Counted from the stretch's first letter, positions 1-12,535 are shown. The stretch: 64,000 bases of DNA from Casuarina equisetifolia (GCA_028551475.1 CM052357.1:9657931-9721930); one strand, 5' to 3'. Notes: generated by a model not told the origin, from the letters alone. Numbers and translations are program-made.

Positions 1-1010
1 TTGAATGGGTTGAAATAACGGGTTTAGAGAAATTAGGCCTAGATCAAGCCCATTAAATGAAAGCTAAGAACTATGCCAAGTCTAATGAAGTTGGATCAAG
101 TCCACATGTAACTGGTTATGAGACAAGTATGTGTGGAAAATTGGGCAAAGTTCAAAAAAGTTAGGCCAAGCTTGTGAGCAAGTTAGTTGGAAATGGCTTG
201 AATAGTTCATGATAACGGGTTTAGAAGTTAGGCCTAGATTGAGCTTACTAAAGGTGAGCTGGGCAAGATAGTAGCCAAAGTGGTTATGCAATGGGTTAAG
301 TTTCGAGTGAGTCATTTGAAAATAAGGTTAAATAGGTTGAAATAATGGGCAAGAGAAATTAGGCTTGGACCGAGCCTATTAAAAGTGATCCAGGAACTGG
401 GCCAAGTCTAATGAAGTTGATTAGGCCCACAAACAACTAGTTCTGGGTTAAGTACATGCATAAAACTCAACCAAGTCATTGAAATTAGGTCATGCCCACA
501 AATAATCAGTTACGAGTCAAGTTCAAGCACGAACGAGTTAATTAAAAATTGATAACTTTAGTTTTATAAAATTATTTTGACTATTTAAGAGAACAAATAA
601 TAAAGTTTTTATAAGACAATATTTGAATTTTTCTCTATTTATTTAAATTTTCATTGTTTATGTAGCAAACCTTAAGATAGGATGAGAAAAGAAATAGTGA
701 TCACATAACAAAGAAAAGTGAGCAGAAAAAGACAAAATAATGATTACATAATTGTTTCTTTATCATATGCAAAAGGATAGAAAAGTAGTCATGAATAAGT
801 AGGACACAATAAAACAAAATAAAAAGACAAAAAAAAAAGTAAGGCATTGTGCATATGATAAAAGGAGAAACAACTTGAAAGAGGAGAGCACACACCACAT
901 GAGAGAAAAAGAGAGGAAAGAGGATAACGCCATCAAGAGAGAGAAAAAAGGAAAAAGAAAAGAAAAATAAAGGATAAAGTTATGACAATGTGCCATGTCA
1001 ATAATATTAC
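1..1010 (-). repeat. Degenerate repeat unit, minus orientation
   Basis: This is a non-coding repeat with three parts. Positions 1-540 are a patchy array of short phrases built on 'aggccaagcccac', 'aactagttgtgggtcaagta' and 'gggctaagataa'. Positions 541-680 are an AT-rich linker that contains the complement of 'GGGTTTGCTACATAAA'. Positions 681-1000 are strongly purine-rich. Read on the minus strand, the order matches the plus-strand copies at 1641-4250 and 15660-17170 (pyrimidine tract, linker, array). The copies are clearly diverged, so the unit is old. The family is not recognised; a non-autonomous transposon with subterminal repeats is the simplest guess. The long phenylalanine/leucine-rich reading frames on the minus strand at 701-996 are by-products of the purine tract. 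Confidence 0.6.
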
Positions 1011-1120
1011 TTTAGCAAAGGTATGGCAGATGCTATTTAATCCCTTCTTTTTTTAATAAAGACGGACATGTATATAAGATTGACATACTATTTTCAAAGC
1101 ATTATTGTCTTTATTTTTGA

Positions 1121-1384
1121 AAGGCACAAGCTTTTCATTTTAGCACCAATGAAGATTTTTGGATGGAGCATTTTCAAGATCTAAATTTTTCATATCCTCA
1201 TAATCTAGAGATTTATAACTTTGAGTCTAAAGCTATTGAAGAAGAGTCTACACTGAGAATTGTTGCAATTAAGATTCATATAACAAATCAAGAAATAATA
1301 TAGGTATGTAAAATTAGTCATGGACTTTGGGATTCTAACATTGATGTGGAAGAACACAATTTGGACAACATGATAGATGTGTAA
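1121..1384 (+). pseudogene. Unrecognised coding-like relic with one in-frame stop
   Basis: The frame running through 1142 stays open from 1121 to a TAA at 1382-1384, apart from one TAG at 1301-1303. The translation is not of the low-complexity type seen elsewhere in this block. It reads about 87 residues including EDFWMEHFQDLNF and SNIDVEEHNLDNMIDV, with a mixed acidic and aromatic composition. The TAG is followed directly by GTATGT, a plant-like donor, and 'TTCATTTTAG' just upstream of 1142-1143 resembles an acceptor. It could therefore be a former exon or a transposon or captured-gene fragment. It lies between two repeat units of opposite orientation. I do not recognise the protein. The length is short enough that chance is possible. 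Confidence 0.35.
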
Positions 1385-1640
1385 TAATAATCTTATGTTG
1401 ATCTGATAAGATTTTTTTTATGTATAATTATTAATTTTACTTTTGTATGGTGTGATGGTATACATAAAGACTCCATATAGGATTCCATTCATGTAAGAGT
1501 TAGGTGGTCAAAAAGTAAATTTTAAAATCGGGATGCCATTTTTAAAAATTAGTTTTACCTAACAGTAAAATAAGAAAGTTAGGTGAGTCTTGTAAAAAAT
1601 TAGTTGTAAAACCCCCATCTATAGAGGTTCTTGGAATGAA

Positions 1641-4260
1641 ATGGCAACAAAGCTTTGGCATAACAAGTTCTCTTCATTTGCTTACTCTCCTACAAAATTT
1701 CCTCTTCTTTCATTCTCTTTTCTCATTCCTAAAGTATTCTCTACCCAAATACCTTTGCTTTGTACACTCCAACCTATACAGTTGAGAAAGAATTTCTCCC
1801 TATTTTTTCTTTTCTTATGCAATGTGCTTTCCTTTTTCACATTTTTAATTTGTTATAATGTCTTGTGTGGCATGCTCTATTCTTTTCTTTCTTGGTAATG
1901 CATGCTTTTCCCTTATTTTTCTTTGACTTTCTTGTCCTTTTGTCTTTTTTCTTTTGTTCTACACACAACTTTTTTTTTTCTTTTGTTCTTTTCTAATTTA
2001 TTCATCAATGCATGTAGCTTTTTTCTTTATGTCTCTTTCATATGTCATGTTCTTTTGAGGTTTGCTACATAAATAATATAGATTTGAATAAATATATGAA
2101 AATTTAAATATTATCTCACAAAAATTACATTATTTGTTTCTTGAAATAGTCAAAATAACTTTATAGAAATATAATTATCATTAGGCTAGGTTCACAGACA
2201 ACTTGTTGGATCCCCACTAGGCCAAGTCCATTAAAGTTGGACTAGGCCTACAAATAATCAATTGTGGATCTTAGAGCAAGTGAGTCAGATGGATCATGTT
2301 GAATATGGTTAGGTGGACTAGGATGAAAATGGGCTAAATTAGATTGTGAGCCAATTGTGCTTTACTTTTCTCTTTCTTAGTAATGCATGTTTCTACCTAA
2401 GTTTTCTTTGACTTTCTTATCCTTTTGTCTTTTTCCTTCTATTCTATACAACCTTTCTTTCTTTCTTTTTTTCTTTTGTTCTTTTTTATTTTATTCTTCA
2501 CATGCCTATAGCTTTTTTCTTCGGGTTTCCCTCGTTTGTCATGTTCTTTTGGGGTTTGCTACATAAACGATATAGATTTAAATAAATATATGAAAATTTT
2601 TATATTATCTCATAAAAATTGCATTATTCATTCTTTGAAATAGTTAAAATAACTCTATAAAAATAGAGTTATCATTAGGCCAAGCCCACAAACAACTTGT
2701 TGTGGATCTTAACTAGGCCAAGTCCATTAAAGTTTGGTTAGGCCAACAAATAATCAATTATGGATCTTGGAGTAAGTGAGTCATAGGAAGCATGTTGAAT
2801 ATAGTTAAGTGGATTAGGATAGAAACAAGCTAAATTAGATTAACTGAATGTGACAAGATGATAAGCCTAAAAATTCTTTATAGACTAAGCCCACTAAAGA
2901 TTAGTTAGGTTAAGATAGTGGGCCAATTGTGCCATACTTTTCTCTTTCTTGGTAATGCATGCTTCTCCCTCCTTTTTCTTTGACTTTCTTCTCCTTTTGT
3001 CTTTTTCCTGCTATTCTACACATAACCTTTATCTTTTGTTTTTTATTTTATTTTATTTTATTTTATTTTATTCCTCATATGTGTGTAGCTTTTTTTCTTT
3101 GTGTCTTCTTCGTTTATCATGTTCTTTTGGGGTTTGCTACATAAATAATATAGATTTGAATAAATATATGAAAATTTAAATATTATCTAACAAAAATTAT
3201 ATTATTCATTTCTTAAGATAGTTAAAATAACTTTATAAAAATAGAGTTATCATTAGGTCATGCTCACAAATAACTTGTTGTGGATCCCAACTAGTTCAAG
3301 TCCATTGAAGTTGAACTAAGCCCATAAATAGTTAGTTGTAGATCTTAGAGTAAGTGAGTCAAACAAAACACGTTAGAATATGGTCAAATGGATTAGGATG
3401 GAAACGAGCTATGTTAGATTGGCTAAATTAGCCAAGACGATAGGCCTAAAAATTGTTTGCAGAGTGGGCCCACTAAAGATCATTCAGGTCAAGATAATGG
3501 GCCAAATGTTTATAAGAGAATGATTTGAACTAGATGCTAAAGGTTAATTATATGCCGAGCAAGTTGTTTAGAAATGAGTTGAATGGGCTAAGATAATAGG
3601 TCTAGAAGTTGGGCTTAGACCGAGCCCATTAAAGGTTAAGAATTGAGACAAGTACAATGAAGTTAGGCTAGGTTCATAAACAACTGATTGTGGGTGAAGT
3701 ACGTGCACTAGTGAATTGATTGGAAATAGGCTAAATGGGCGTTGATAACAAGTCTAGAAGTTAGGCCTAGACCAAGCCCATTAAAAGTGAGCTAGGCTAA
3801 TTGGTTAAGGGATGCATGTGCAAGTCATTTGGAAACTAATTGAACCAACTTGGCTAAATTGGCCAAGACAACAAGTCTATAAATTGTGTATGGATTGAGC
3901 CCACTAAAGGTCAATCAAATAAAGAGATTGAGCCAATTGGTTGGAAAATGATAATCCAAACTACATATATGAAATCTAATTGCTATAGATAGCTCTTACG
4001 AATTAAAATTTATTGGAAACACTTTATTAGGTCTATGCTTAGGCCTACAGTCAATGGGTCTTGTAATTATTGGACCTTTAGTGTGGGTTCTAGTGAATCG
4101 ACCTTTAGATTGGGTTTGTCTCTTTTAAGCAAAGTCATGCTAGATTATTTAATGGACCACGTTTGATTTCAAATTTATGTTACATGTTTCAAACAATCAA
4201 GCTTTGTGCCTCGCACTTGATAAATCACAAGCCTTTGACTTCATGTCCATGTTTCATTCA
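1641..4260 (+). repeat. Plus-orientation repeat units, partly triplicated
   Basis: A pyrimidine-rich tract, then 'TTGGGGTTTGCTACATAAA' and an AT-rich linker, then an 'aggccaag' array, is repeated in tandem. The landmark 'TAATGCATG' falls at about 1896, 2381 and 2953, giving periods of roughly 485 and 572 bp. The third unit runs on through a longer array to about 4260. That last part, about 2935-4260, is matched as a diverged direct repeat by 15840-17170. The tracts encode runs of Phe, Leu and Ser in several frames (for example 2949-3179), which is a composition effect and not a gene. A (TTTTA)n microsatellite sits at about 3041-3072. Confidence 0.6.
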
Positions 4261-5210
4261 TTTCATCTTTACCTTAACCATGACCTCAAACCTTGCCCTC
4301 AATAAAGAAAACTGGTGTAGTTTTATTTTCCACCTTTGTTTTAACCATTTTACTATATGGATGTAGATTGAATAGACATGTATTATGAAAAAAGAGTGTT
4401 GAGGATCAAAGTAACTCATAAATAAAAGAATCATTCATAATATATAACCTAGGTTCATTATTGAAAAAGGGAAAGAGCATCACTTTTTTGAATTATTTTG
4501 GTTACTACTTAATCTTATATGCATTAGAATATTCAAAAGAAACCAAAAGGTGGATACCATATACATGTAATCATTTCATACAATATACATGTCATCCTTT
4601 CACTATTTGGAAGTTGTTTCTTATTTTGAATTAAAAAAGATGTAGATGGTCTATAAAAAAATGGTATTAAGGATGAAAGTAAGTAATGAATAAGAGGATC
4701 ATTAGGAATATATAACTTGGGTTCTCTTTAGAAAGGGAGAAAGAGCATTACCATTTTGAATTTATTTGTAGGCATCTGATCATGGATGTGTTGATTATGA
4801 AAGGGATGCTTACTATAGTTATGAGAGGGATAAATTAAGTTTTTGACATTGTGAGACATTTGAGATGGGATGCTTATGCCTTTTCACCAAAGGGTAGTGG
4901 GTGTTAGGCCCTATCATTACTCACTATATTAGATCATTCCTTTATTGGCTGGTTCTACCCTAATCAATACTCTCTCCATTGAGGAACATATAACGATGTC
5001 AATGCCATATACCTAATTAGATTTTGAATAGTGAAATGATCCAAAATGAATCCATAGGAGAAAGGTACTGAAGTAAAGTTAGTTAATAGACAAAAAACCT
5101 TGGGATATGGATATATCAAGTTATTATCTGCCTTTTACCTTTCACTTCATCTATATATATATATCAAACTACTTGGTCCCATGTGCCAACTCAATTTGGC
5201 TTGACCTATT
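4261..5210. other. Intergenic DNA with an internal 110-bp direct duplication
   Basis: No gene is visible. Two stretches, about 4379-4490 and 4650-4760, are diverged direct copies of each other. Both run from 'ATGAAAAAA' or a similar phrase through 'ATATATAACCTAGGTTC'/'ATATATAACTTGGGTTC' to 'GGGAGAAAGAGCAT'. The rest is AT-rich unique sequence, ending at a short (TA)n run near 5151-5162. Confidence 0.4.
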
Positions 5211-5214
5211 GCTA

Positions 5215-6345
5215 AGGCAATGATATTGTTTAGGTGTTTGGTAGTTTGAATCCCTTATAAATGAATGGGCCATGATAACATGTACATAGAAGTTAGGCCT
5301 AAACTAAGCCCACTAAGGGTGAGTTAGACCAAGATAGCAAGCTAATTGGTTAAGCATTGGGTCAAGAGTGCATGCAAGCGAGTTATTTTGAAATAAGGTC
5401 AACTAGATTAAGATAACAGACTATAAAAATCAGGCCTAAATTGAGCCCATTGAAGGTGATCCAGAAACTAAACCAAGTCTAATAAAATTAGGTCAAGCTC
5501 ACAAACAACTAGTTATAAGATAAATATGTGTAGGGAATTGGGCCAAATTCACAAAAGTTAAGCCAAGTCCCTAAATGAGTCATTTAAAATGGCTTGAATG
5601 GACTATGATAACAAGTCTAGAAGTTGAGCTTGGACCAAGCCCATTGAAGGTGAACTAGGCCAAGATAGTGGCCTAATTAGTTAGGCATTGTGTTAAGTGT
5701 AGGCGCAAGCAAGTCATTTGGAAAATAAGACTAAATGGGCCATAATAATAAGCTAGGGAATTTAGGACCAAATCAAGCCTAATGAAGGTGAGTTGGAAAC
5801 CAAGCCAAATTCAATGAAGTTAGGTTAGGCTTATAAACAACTAGTTGGAGGTTAAGTACATGCACAGAATTGGACCAAGTCGTTAAAGTTAGGCTAGACT
5901 TATAAACAATCAGTCATGATTCAAGTACATGTGTATTCTTATAGAGTTATTTTGACTATTTTAAGGAACAAATATTGAAATTTTTGTAAGACAACATTTG
6001 GATTATTTATTTATTTAAAAATTTATTGTTTATGTAACAAATTCTAAAATAATATGAGAAAAGAAATAGTGATCATGTAAAAAAAAAAGGGTATGTAGAA
6101 AAAGGATAAAAGGACAAAAGGACAAAAAGACAAAAACAAACAAAAACAAGGAGAAAGAAGTAGTCATGAGTAAGTAAGGCATAACAAGATAAAATAAAAA
6201 GAGAAAAGAAACTAGAAAATGGGGCACCATACATATGATAAAAGAGAACCAATTTAAAAGAGAAGAGCGCGTGCCACTCGAGAGAAAATAGAGGAAAGAG
6301 GAAAGTGCCGCTAAGAGAGAAAAAACATTAACCTTTTTTCATCCA
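5215..6345 (-). repeat. Second minus-orientation repeat unit
   Basis: This stretch has the same organisation as 1-1010. The 'aggccaag' array runs from about 5270 to 5930, the linker holding the complement of the GGGTTTGCTACATAAA motif from about 5930 to 6050, and a purine-rich tract from about 6050 to 6340. The unit begins near the phrase 'TTGTTTAGGTGTTTGGTAGTTTGA', which also opens the arrays near 7110, 13065 and 14535 and is a useful landmark for unit boundaries. No open gene is present. Confidence 0.55.
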
Positions 6346-6349
6346 TTTT

Positions 6350-7010
6350 CATTATTACCCAATGTTTAGTTCATTGAAAAAAAAACAACCACCACTTAAA
6401 TAATTTGATATGCATATTTAAGACTAAAAAGTGATAATATACAATTGCTTATTAAATATATAACCATAATTAAATATGGATGGATATATATCATATTATT
6501 TATGTGACTTTTGGTGACAAAGTGATTAAAAGATATATTATAAACTAGAAATGTTCATAAATCTTAATGTACTTTTATTTATTTTAATTCATAAAAAGAT
6601 ATAGTGAATTAATAAACTGAGTAGGTTTGCTATACGTAGATTGGGATAATAGATAAATTAGGAAATTTCATCATTACATAAGTACTATTATTTTTACAAG
6701 CATAAACCATTGACATTTATATCTAGTGATTATGGTGAAATCATAGGCTCCAACATATTTCTCATATTGATTTTACTTATCTAAATTTAATTGTTTTTAG
6801 TTGTGAAATTTTGTTGTAAAGAGTCACCTTTAATCCATTCTCAAATGTTTTGATTTGTTAGATAAACTTTAGGGTTAATTCACTATTAGTATTTAATTAG
6901 TTTAATATTCACCAATCTTTGTAGGACAATACACTCTCTCATTATTATATTACTTGTTCTATATGTTCATTTGCATGTAGAATTTTTATGAACAAAAATG
7001 GGTTGGATAT
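6350..7010 (+). repeat. AT-rich repeat module (copy 1)
   Basis: An AT-rich module of about 650 bp recurs at 8640-9770 (same orientation) and at 14790-15660 (inverted). Shared landmarks are a 'TATATCATATTATTT' phrase, a 'GAATTAATAAA' phrase followed by 'GTTTGCTATAC', and a terminal 'TTGCATGTAG' phrase. It always directly follows the purine-rich end of a minus-orientation unit, so it looks like an inner segment of the same element. No coding capacity is visible. Confidence 0.5.
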
Positions 7011-7735
7011 GTTAAGATAACTAGTCTAGAAGTTGGGCTAGCATATGGGACTAAGTGTTTGCCAGATTCTTGGCTTATATATATATATATATATATATAT
7101 TCATGCATAATTTAGGTGTTTGGCAGTTTGACTCCCTAGGAACATTCTACACTGCTTATTTTACACCAAAGTCAATGAGTCCATTAAAGTTGACCTAGGA
7201 ATTAAGCCAAGTTTAATGAAGTTGGGCCAAACCCACCAACAATTGATTATGGGTCAAGAACATGCACAAGCAAGTCGATTGAAAATGAGCTAAATGGACC
7301 ATGATAACAAATTTAGAAAAGTTAAGCCTAAACCAAGCCTACTAAAGGTGAGCTAGGGCAAGATAGTAGGCCAATTAGTTAGGCATTAGGTCAAGTGTGG
7401 ATGTGAATGAGTTGTTTAAAAATTAGGCTGAATGGATTAAGATAATGAGCCAGAGAAATTGAGCACAAACCAAGTGCACTGAAGGTGAGTTAGGCATTGA
7501 GCCACATCCAATGAAGTTAGGCAAGGCTTACAAATAACTAGTTGTGGGATAAGTACGTGCAAGAAACAAGGCCAAATCCATAAAAGTTAGGTTAGGCTTG
7601 CAAGCAAGTTGATTGGAAATAAGCTAAATGGGTTGTGATAATGAATCTAGAAGTTGGGCATGGGCCAAGGTGAGTTAGGCCAAAATAACTTCCCAATTGG
7701 TTAGGCATTAGTTGTTGGACTTTAGACCTCATAGT
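7011..7735 (-). repeat. aggcc-type array with (TA)n microsatellite
   Basis: This is another copy of the array in minus-unit orientation. A (TA)n run of about 25 bp sits at 7076-7100, directly after 'TTCTTGGCTTA'. The same junction near 13,620 is interrupted by the 815-bp inverted-repeat element, so 7060-7140 serves as an empty-site reference for that insertion. Confidence 0.5.
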
Positions 7736-7990
7736 TAGAGTTTTTTTGGTATAATCATACATGCAAGTGCACATGTCGAATAAGTAATCCAATGATAACT
7801 AAGATATCATCCCACAGAGACTAGTAATTACTAGGTTAACTAATTATTAGAGGTAAATAGTTGCTAGAATTTATCTAGTGAACCAAAATGACATAGAATA
7901 AATTGAACAACTAAATTTAAAAAAGATCGATAAATGAAATATGTTAGAGCATCCAATTTCACTTAATTACTAGATATTAATGTCGACTAA
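7736..7990 (+). repeat. Short copy of the GCAAGTGCACATGTCGAATAAG module
   Basis: The stretch starts with the phrase 'CATGCAAGTGCACATGTCG' and ends near 'GTTAGAGCATCCAATTTCAC'. The same start and end phrases frame 14805-15045. It is therefore a shortened, same-orientation copy of that end of the AT-rich module. Comparable sequences are, to my recollection, dispersed in many woody plants, but I do not assign a family. Confidence 0.4.
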
Positions 7991-8655
7991 TTGGTTAAGC
8001 AACTTGGAAACAAGGTTGAATGGGCTAGATAAGTTAGGCCTAAACCAAGTGAAAGATGAGTTGGCAACTAGGTCAAGTCCAATGAAGTTGGGTTAGGCTC
8101 ACAAACAATTAATTACAGGTCAAGTACAAGTTTGCATAGGGAAACTAAACCAAGTCATTGAAGTTAGGCCAAACCCATAAATAATTGATTATGGGTCACA
8201 TATGTGGGTGAATAAGTTGATTAAAAAATGATAACTCTATTTTTATAAAGTTATGTTTACTATGTCAGAGAACAAATAATGGAGTTTTGGTAAGACAACA
8301 TTTTAATTTTTTTTCTATTTATTTTAATTTTTATTATTTATGTAGCAAACTCCAAGATAACATAAGAAAAGAAGTGGTGATACCATAACAAAGAAAGGTG
8401 GCATGCAACAAAAAAAGGCAAAAACAAACAAAAAGAATAATAAAGGAAGTCATGAATAAGTTGGGCATAACAAGGCAATAAAAAGAGAAAATAAATAAGA
8501 AAATGGGGCACTATGCACATGATAAAAAGAGAAACAACTTGAAAAGGAGAGCATGCGTTGTACGAAAGAAAAAGAGAAAAAAGAGGAAAGTGCCACCAGG
8601 AGAAGTAAGAAGGAAAAAGAAAAAGAAAAACCAAGGAGAAAGTTATGACAACATA
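7991..8655 (-). repeat. Third minus-orientation repeat unit
   Basis: An array (about 8000-8215), a linker (about 8220-8350) and a purine-rich tract (about 8350-8640) lie in the same order as in 1-1010 and 5215-6345. The apparent 98-residue Phe-rich reading frame on the minus strand is a composition artefact of the purine tract. Confidence 0.55.
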
Positions 8656-9775
8656 CCTCTGCTTTACATAATTTCTAATTTTGCCCTAATTTATAGGATT
8701 TTTGAAGAGAAAATAGTGTGGTGATAACTTTCATATGTTTCAATTTAAGATGCTTTGTTTAATTCATACTATGATCTTAGTTTATTATCACATTTTTTTT
8801 TATGTTAAAGCTATGATGTAACCTAATTAGGATGATGTGAATTTTATGATTTTTCTATGCTTTATAAATGATTATATTATGTAAGTTATATGTTATTATG
8901 CTTAATGTTTTTAGGTAATTGATCACCTTTTAAATAATTTGATGTGTATATTGTCACTAAAAGGTGATAATATGTAATTACTTCTTACAATATATAACCA
9001 TTAATTAAATATAGATAGATATATATCATATTATTTGTGTGACTTTAGGTGATAAAATGGTCAAAAGATTTATTATAAATTCAAAATATTCATAAATTTT
9101 AATGCATTTTTGTTTATTTCAATTCATATAGAGATATAGTGAATTAATAAATTGAGTAAGTTTGCTATACTTAAACATGATGTTAGATAAATTAAGAAGT
9201 AATTACTTCTTATAATATATAACCATTAATTAAATATAGATAGATATATATCATACTATTTGTGTGACTTTGGGTGATAAAATGGTCAAAAGATTTACTA
9301 TAAATCCAAAATATTCATAAATTTTAATACATTTTTGTTTATTTCAATTCATATAGAGATATGGTGAATTAATAAATTAAGTAAGTTTGCTATACTTAGA
9401 CATGATGTTACATAAATTAAGAAATTTTACCATTACATAAGTGCCATTATTTTGTAGGAATAAACCACTAAAATTCATATCTAATGGATAGAATGAAATA
9501 AGATGTTTTAACACATTTGTCATATTAATTTTACTCATTTAAATATAGGTGTTTTTAGTTGCAAAATTTTCTTTTAAAGAATATCACTTTTAATGTATTA
9601 TCAAATATTTTGATTTGCTAAATAAACTTTAATGTTAATATACTATTTTTATTTAATTAGTGTAATATTAATCAATCTTTGTAGGATGATATATTTTCTC
9701 ATCATTATATTACTTGTTGAATATATTTACTTGCATGTAGGATTTTCACAAATAAAAATGGGTTGAATTGGTTGG
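8656..9775 (+). repeat. AT-rich repeat module (copy 2) with 225-bp tandem duplication
   Basis: This is the longest copy of the AT-rich module. Inside it, about 8974-9198 and 9199-9423 are near-identical tandem copies, each starting 'GTAATTACTTCTTA' and running to the 'AAATTAAGAA' phrase. The two copies resemble each other far more than they resemble the module at 6350, so this duplication is younger than the spread of the modules. The whole copy is inverted relative to 14790-15660. Confidence 0.6.
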
Positions 9776-10867
9776 AAAATGTGAATTTGGTTTTGTTTAT
9801 AAAAGAGTCCTTTTGTTAAAAACTTGTGTGAAATTGAGTCTATAATGAAATGGTTTCTTTGTCATCTAATAATATATTTTCCATCTAAGCAATTCTACAT
9901 TAATTCTTTTTTATGACTATTGTTTTTTTATGCCATTTCTTGAATTACAAAAAATGTTGTTTGACTAATGAATTAAATTATAGCTAGCTCATGTCTTGTC
10001 TTTTCTAAAATTGCCAATCCTACTAAGAAAAGACTCACATTAACACCTAAAACTTTTACATATAAGTAATTAGATATTGAAACAAGTAACTTTATGGATG
10101 TGCAAGGCCCATTGAATGGGCTATCTTAAAGTAAAATACAAACAAAAGAATATGGCCTTATAGGTTAAGATCATCCACATTAGTGGGGTTTGACGGTCAA
10201 ATCCATCTAGTCAACCTAAGGCCAAGATGGGTCTTTCAAGGCTAAATGGATCATTCCTTTAACAAAGGAAGAGGTCTAGCTGAAGAATGTCACGTTTAAT
10301 TGAGGGTGTGCTTATAAAGCAAAATGGAGGTTGGGGTGAATGCAAGTCCCACGATGGTAACCAATGGAGGAAAGTTGGTCTTGGCCTTGGCACCCCAAGC
10401 AAGCAAGAAGCATGATTACTGGCGAGCATAACCTTTTAAAGGTGTCAAAGGTTCCAAGCCAAACCTTGGTCTTTGTTTGAAGGTTGTATATTTGGGTGGT
10501 GTTTTTATGAATTGGTAGTACAGGTCGACAACATGACTAAGCGCGTACGAGTTGGACATCCATGCACTAGACTAGCAGTATAGGCCAACAGATTGAGTTA
10601 TATAGTATGGGTCTAGCCTATCTAGTTTCCTTTGTTGTGGGTCATCCATTTAGGTGGTGCATGTTGTATTAATTCCTTTTGTATTTCACTGCTTTTATTT
10701 TATGAGAATGTAACTGATTTCTTTAATAGGAAAAATGTATTTATCAATTTGAAAGTGTAACGACTATGATATTCAATAAAATGAGTGTTACAATTCATTA
10801 TTTATTATTGTAATGTTGACTTTTTATGAGTATCTCAACAGTTTAAAATTATAAAGTATTTTGATTT
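9776..10867. other. Intergenic DNA, no recognisable gene
   Basis: Positions 9776-10100 are AT-rich. Positions 10100-10660 are less AT-rich and look different from both the repeat block and the solo LTR that follows, so they may be a fragment of another element. I see no reading frame worth naming, no terminal repeats and no RNA gene. Confidence 0.3.
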
Positions 10868-12535
10868 TGTTGGAATATATTTTAATGATATTAGAATATA
10901 TAAACATTTTGATGATGAGTAAAATGTGAATTATAAAATAGAAATATTATAATTATTATTTGATTATTTGTAGGATTTTATAAGCAAAATAATATGGATT
11001 AAATTGCAGGAATTGGGTTGAAAAATGAGAAGCCAAAAAAAAAAATTGTGCAAAGCCAGTACAAATGAAGCCCAGCCCGTGCAAACACTCACCAGTCTAG
11101 AGATGCATTCTAGCCCGCAAGTTAGGCCTGTACAAACACGACCTAGTCTAGAGGCGCGATCCAATCCAAACGTGTGACCCGTTTGCCCGTTTGCCCGCAA
11201 CCCGTGACCCACGAGAGCTTAAGTGACCCACGACTTAGCTCATCGGATCATCAGCCCGACCTGCAATCCACTCGTAGACATAACTTTGCTGACAGATTTG
11301 ACCACCCATTTCACCTTTAATCGAGGTGCAAGATAGCTCGTTGGAAAGCTAATGAAGAGAAGAAGATTTTTATAAAAAAAAAAAAAAAATCAAAGACCCA
11401 CTACTGAGAGAAGATAAATTTGAAGAAATGGTGAAGCTCATTGTGTTCTTGCCCTAACTGCTCAAAAGTGAAATTAGAAACAGATTATAGGCTTCTAAAG
11501 ACGATTTCAAAGGGTTTTTGTAAGGAAGAAGATGCTCTATCAATCTGTGAAGGACCCACAAAGAATTGATTCAAGATTGGAGAGAATTGAAAAAGATTTC
11601 AGTGAGACCCGAAACTTGCTCCACATAACCCGAATTACATAGTTTTAAGTTGAGACCAAAACTGCACCGTTTTGGATAGGGTTTTGAAATAAACGAAGAA
11701 AAAACCTCTTCCACGACATTCTGTCTCTCTCAAGCTCGAAAATGGACAGAGAAGAGGGAAATAAGGAGCTCTAATGGGAAGAAGATTTGATAGTGCTCAG
11801 AAGTGTCAGAATGTCTTTGAAGTGAGAGGTTAGTTACTTTGAAGGTATTTAAGCAAGTTTTTCTTCACCATTGCAACCAGTCCAAAAATCATAAGCAAAG
11901 AAAGCAAGTTGTGAAGCATCTCATACTACTCATCCTAGCTCATCCAAACCTATGATTTTGATCTTCATTGGGTGACTAATTTCTAAGCTCATTACTTGCT
12001 TACTAGAGAATCAATTTGTGCTTCATTATACTTTATTATTGAAGTTGATTTTTTGCAAGTAGACTCTACTAGGGTTTGAACGAATTTGGGGCTTTTGTCC
12101 ATTTACTTTGTATTGAGCCTTTAGCAGTTATTTGAAGTTTCTGAACTTGTATTGTATATCTTACAGAAGCTTAGTTCAAAATTTGTAATAAGCTTAATAA
12201 ACTTTGACTTGTTGATGTGTGTTGAGACACACATTGTAATTGTGATCCTTGGTGTAAGGATTGTTTGACTCCTTGAAAAGGAGTTGGAAAGTGTAGGAGA
12301 AAGTTTCTCCTAACTTTGTAGTAAAGTGGACTTCAACCGGTGGTGTTGAAGGAGAAGAGGGTGGAAGTAGGTGAAAAAGGGCCGAACCGTTGTGTAAACT
12401 TGTGTCTTGTCTCTCTTGTGTTTAATTATCTTTGAATGCTTTATTTGATTGCAAAAAGTGATTGAACACAATTAGAAATGAATTTTTAAAGAGAAACCTA
12501 ATTCACCCCCTCTTAGGTTGCTATAGGATCCAACA
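10868..12535 (+). mobile_element. Probable copia-type solo LTR, 1.67 kb
   Basis: The segment starts TGTTGG and ends CCAACA, the perfect 6-bp inverted terminal repeat expected of an LTR. Its last 60 bases carry the 'TTCACCCCCTCTTAGG' phrase that closes many plant Ty1-copia LTRs, normally just before a tRNA-Met primer site (TGGTATCAGAGC). Here the next bases are AATTCAATG and no primer site follows, and no gag or pol sequence lies on either side. That is what recombination between two LTRs leaves behind. The flanking 5-mers GATTT and AATTC agree at only three of five positions, so the target-site duplication is decayed or the left edge is slightly off. Orientation is inferred from the position of the CACCCCCT phrase. 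Confidence 0.65.

Noticed and set aside
1-540. Short regularly spaced phrases as a CRISPR-like array
   Set aside because: The phrases are imperfect, the spacing varies, the same phrases recur in the 'spacers', and the DNA is plant nuclear.
2949-3179. Phe/Leu/Ser-rich reading frames in pyrimidine tracts (also 701-996, 1641-1898, 6030-6230, 8338-8634, 15685-15981) looking like small membrane proteins
   Set aside because: They occur in several frames at once, follow the pyrimidine or purine tracts of the repeat units, and change freely between copies. No frame is conserved.
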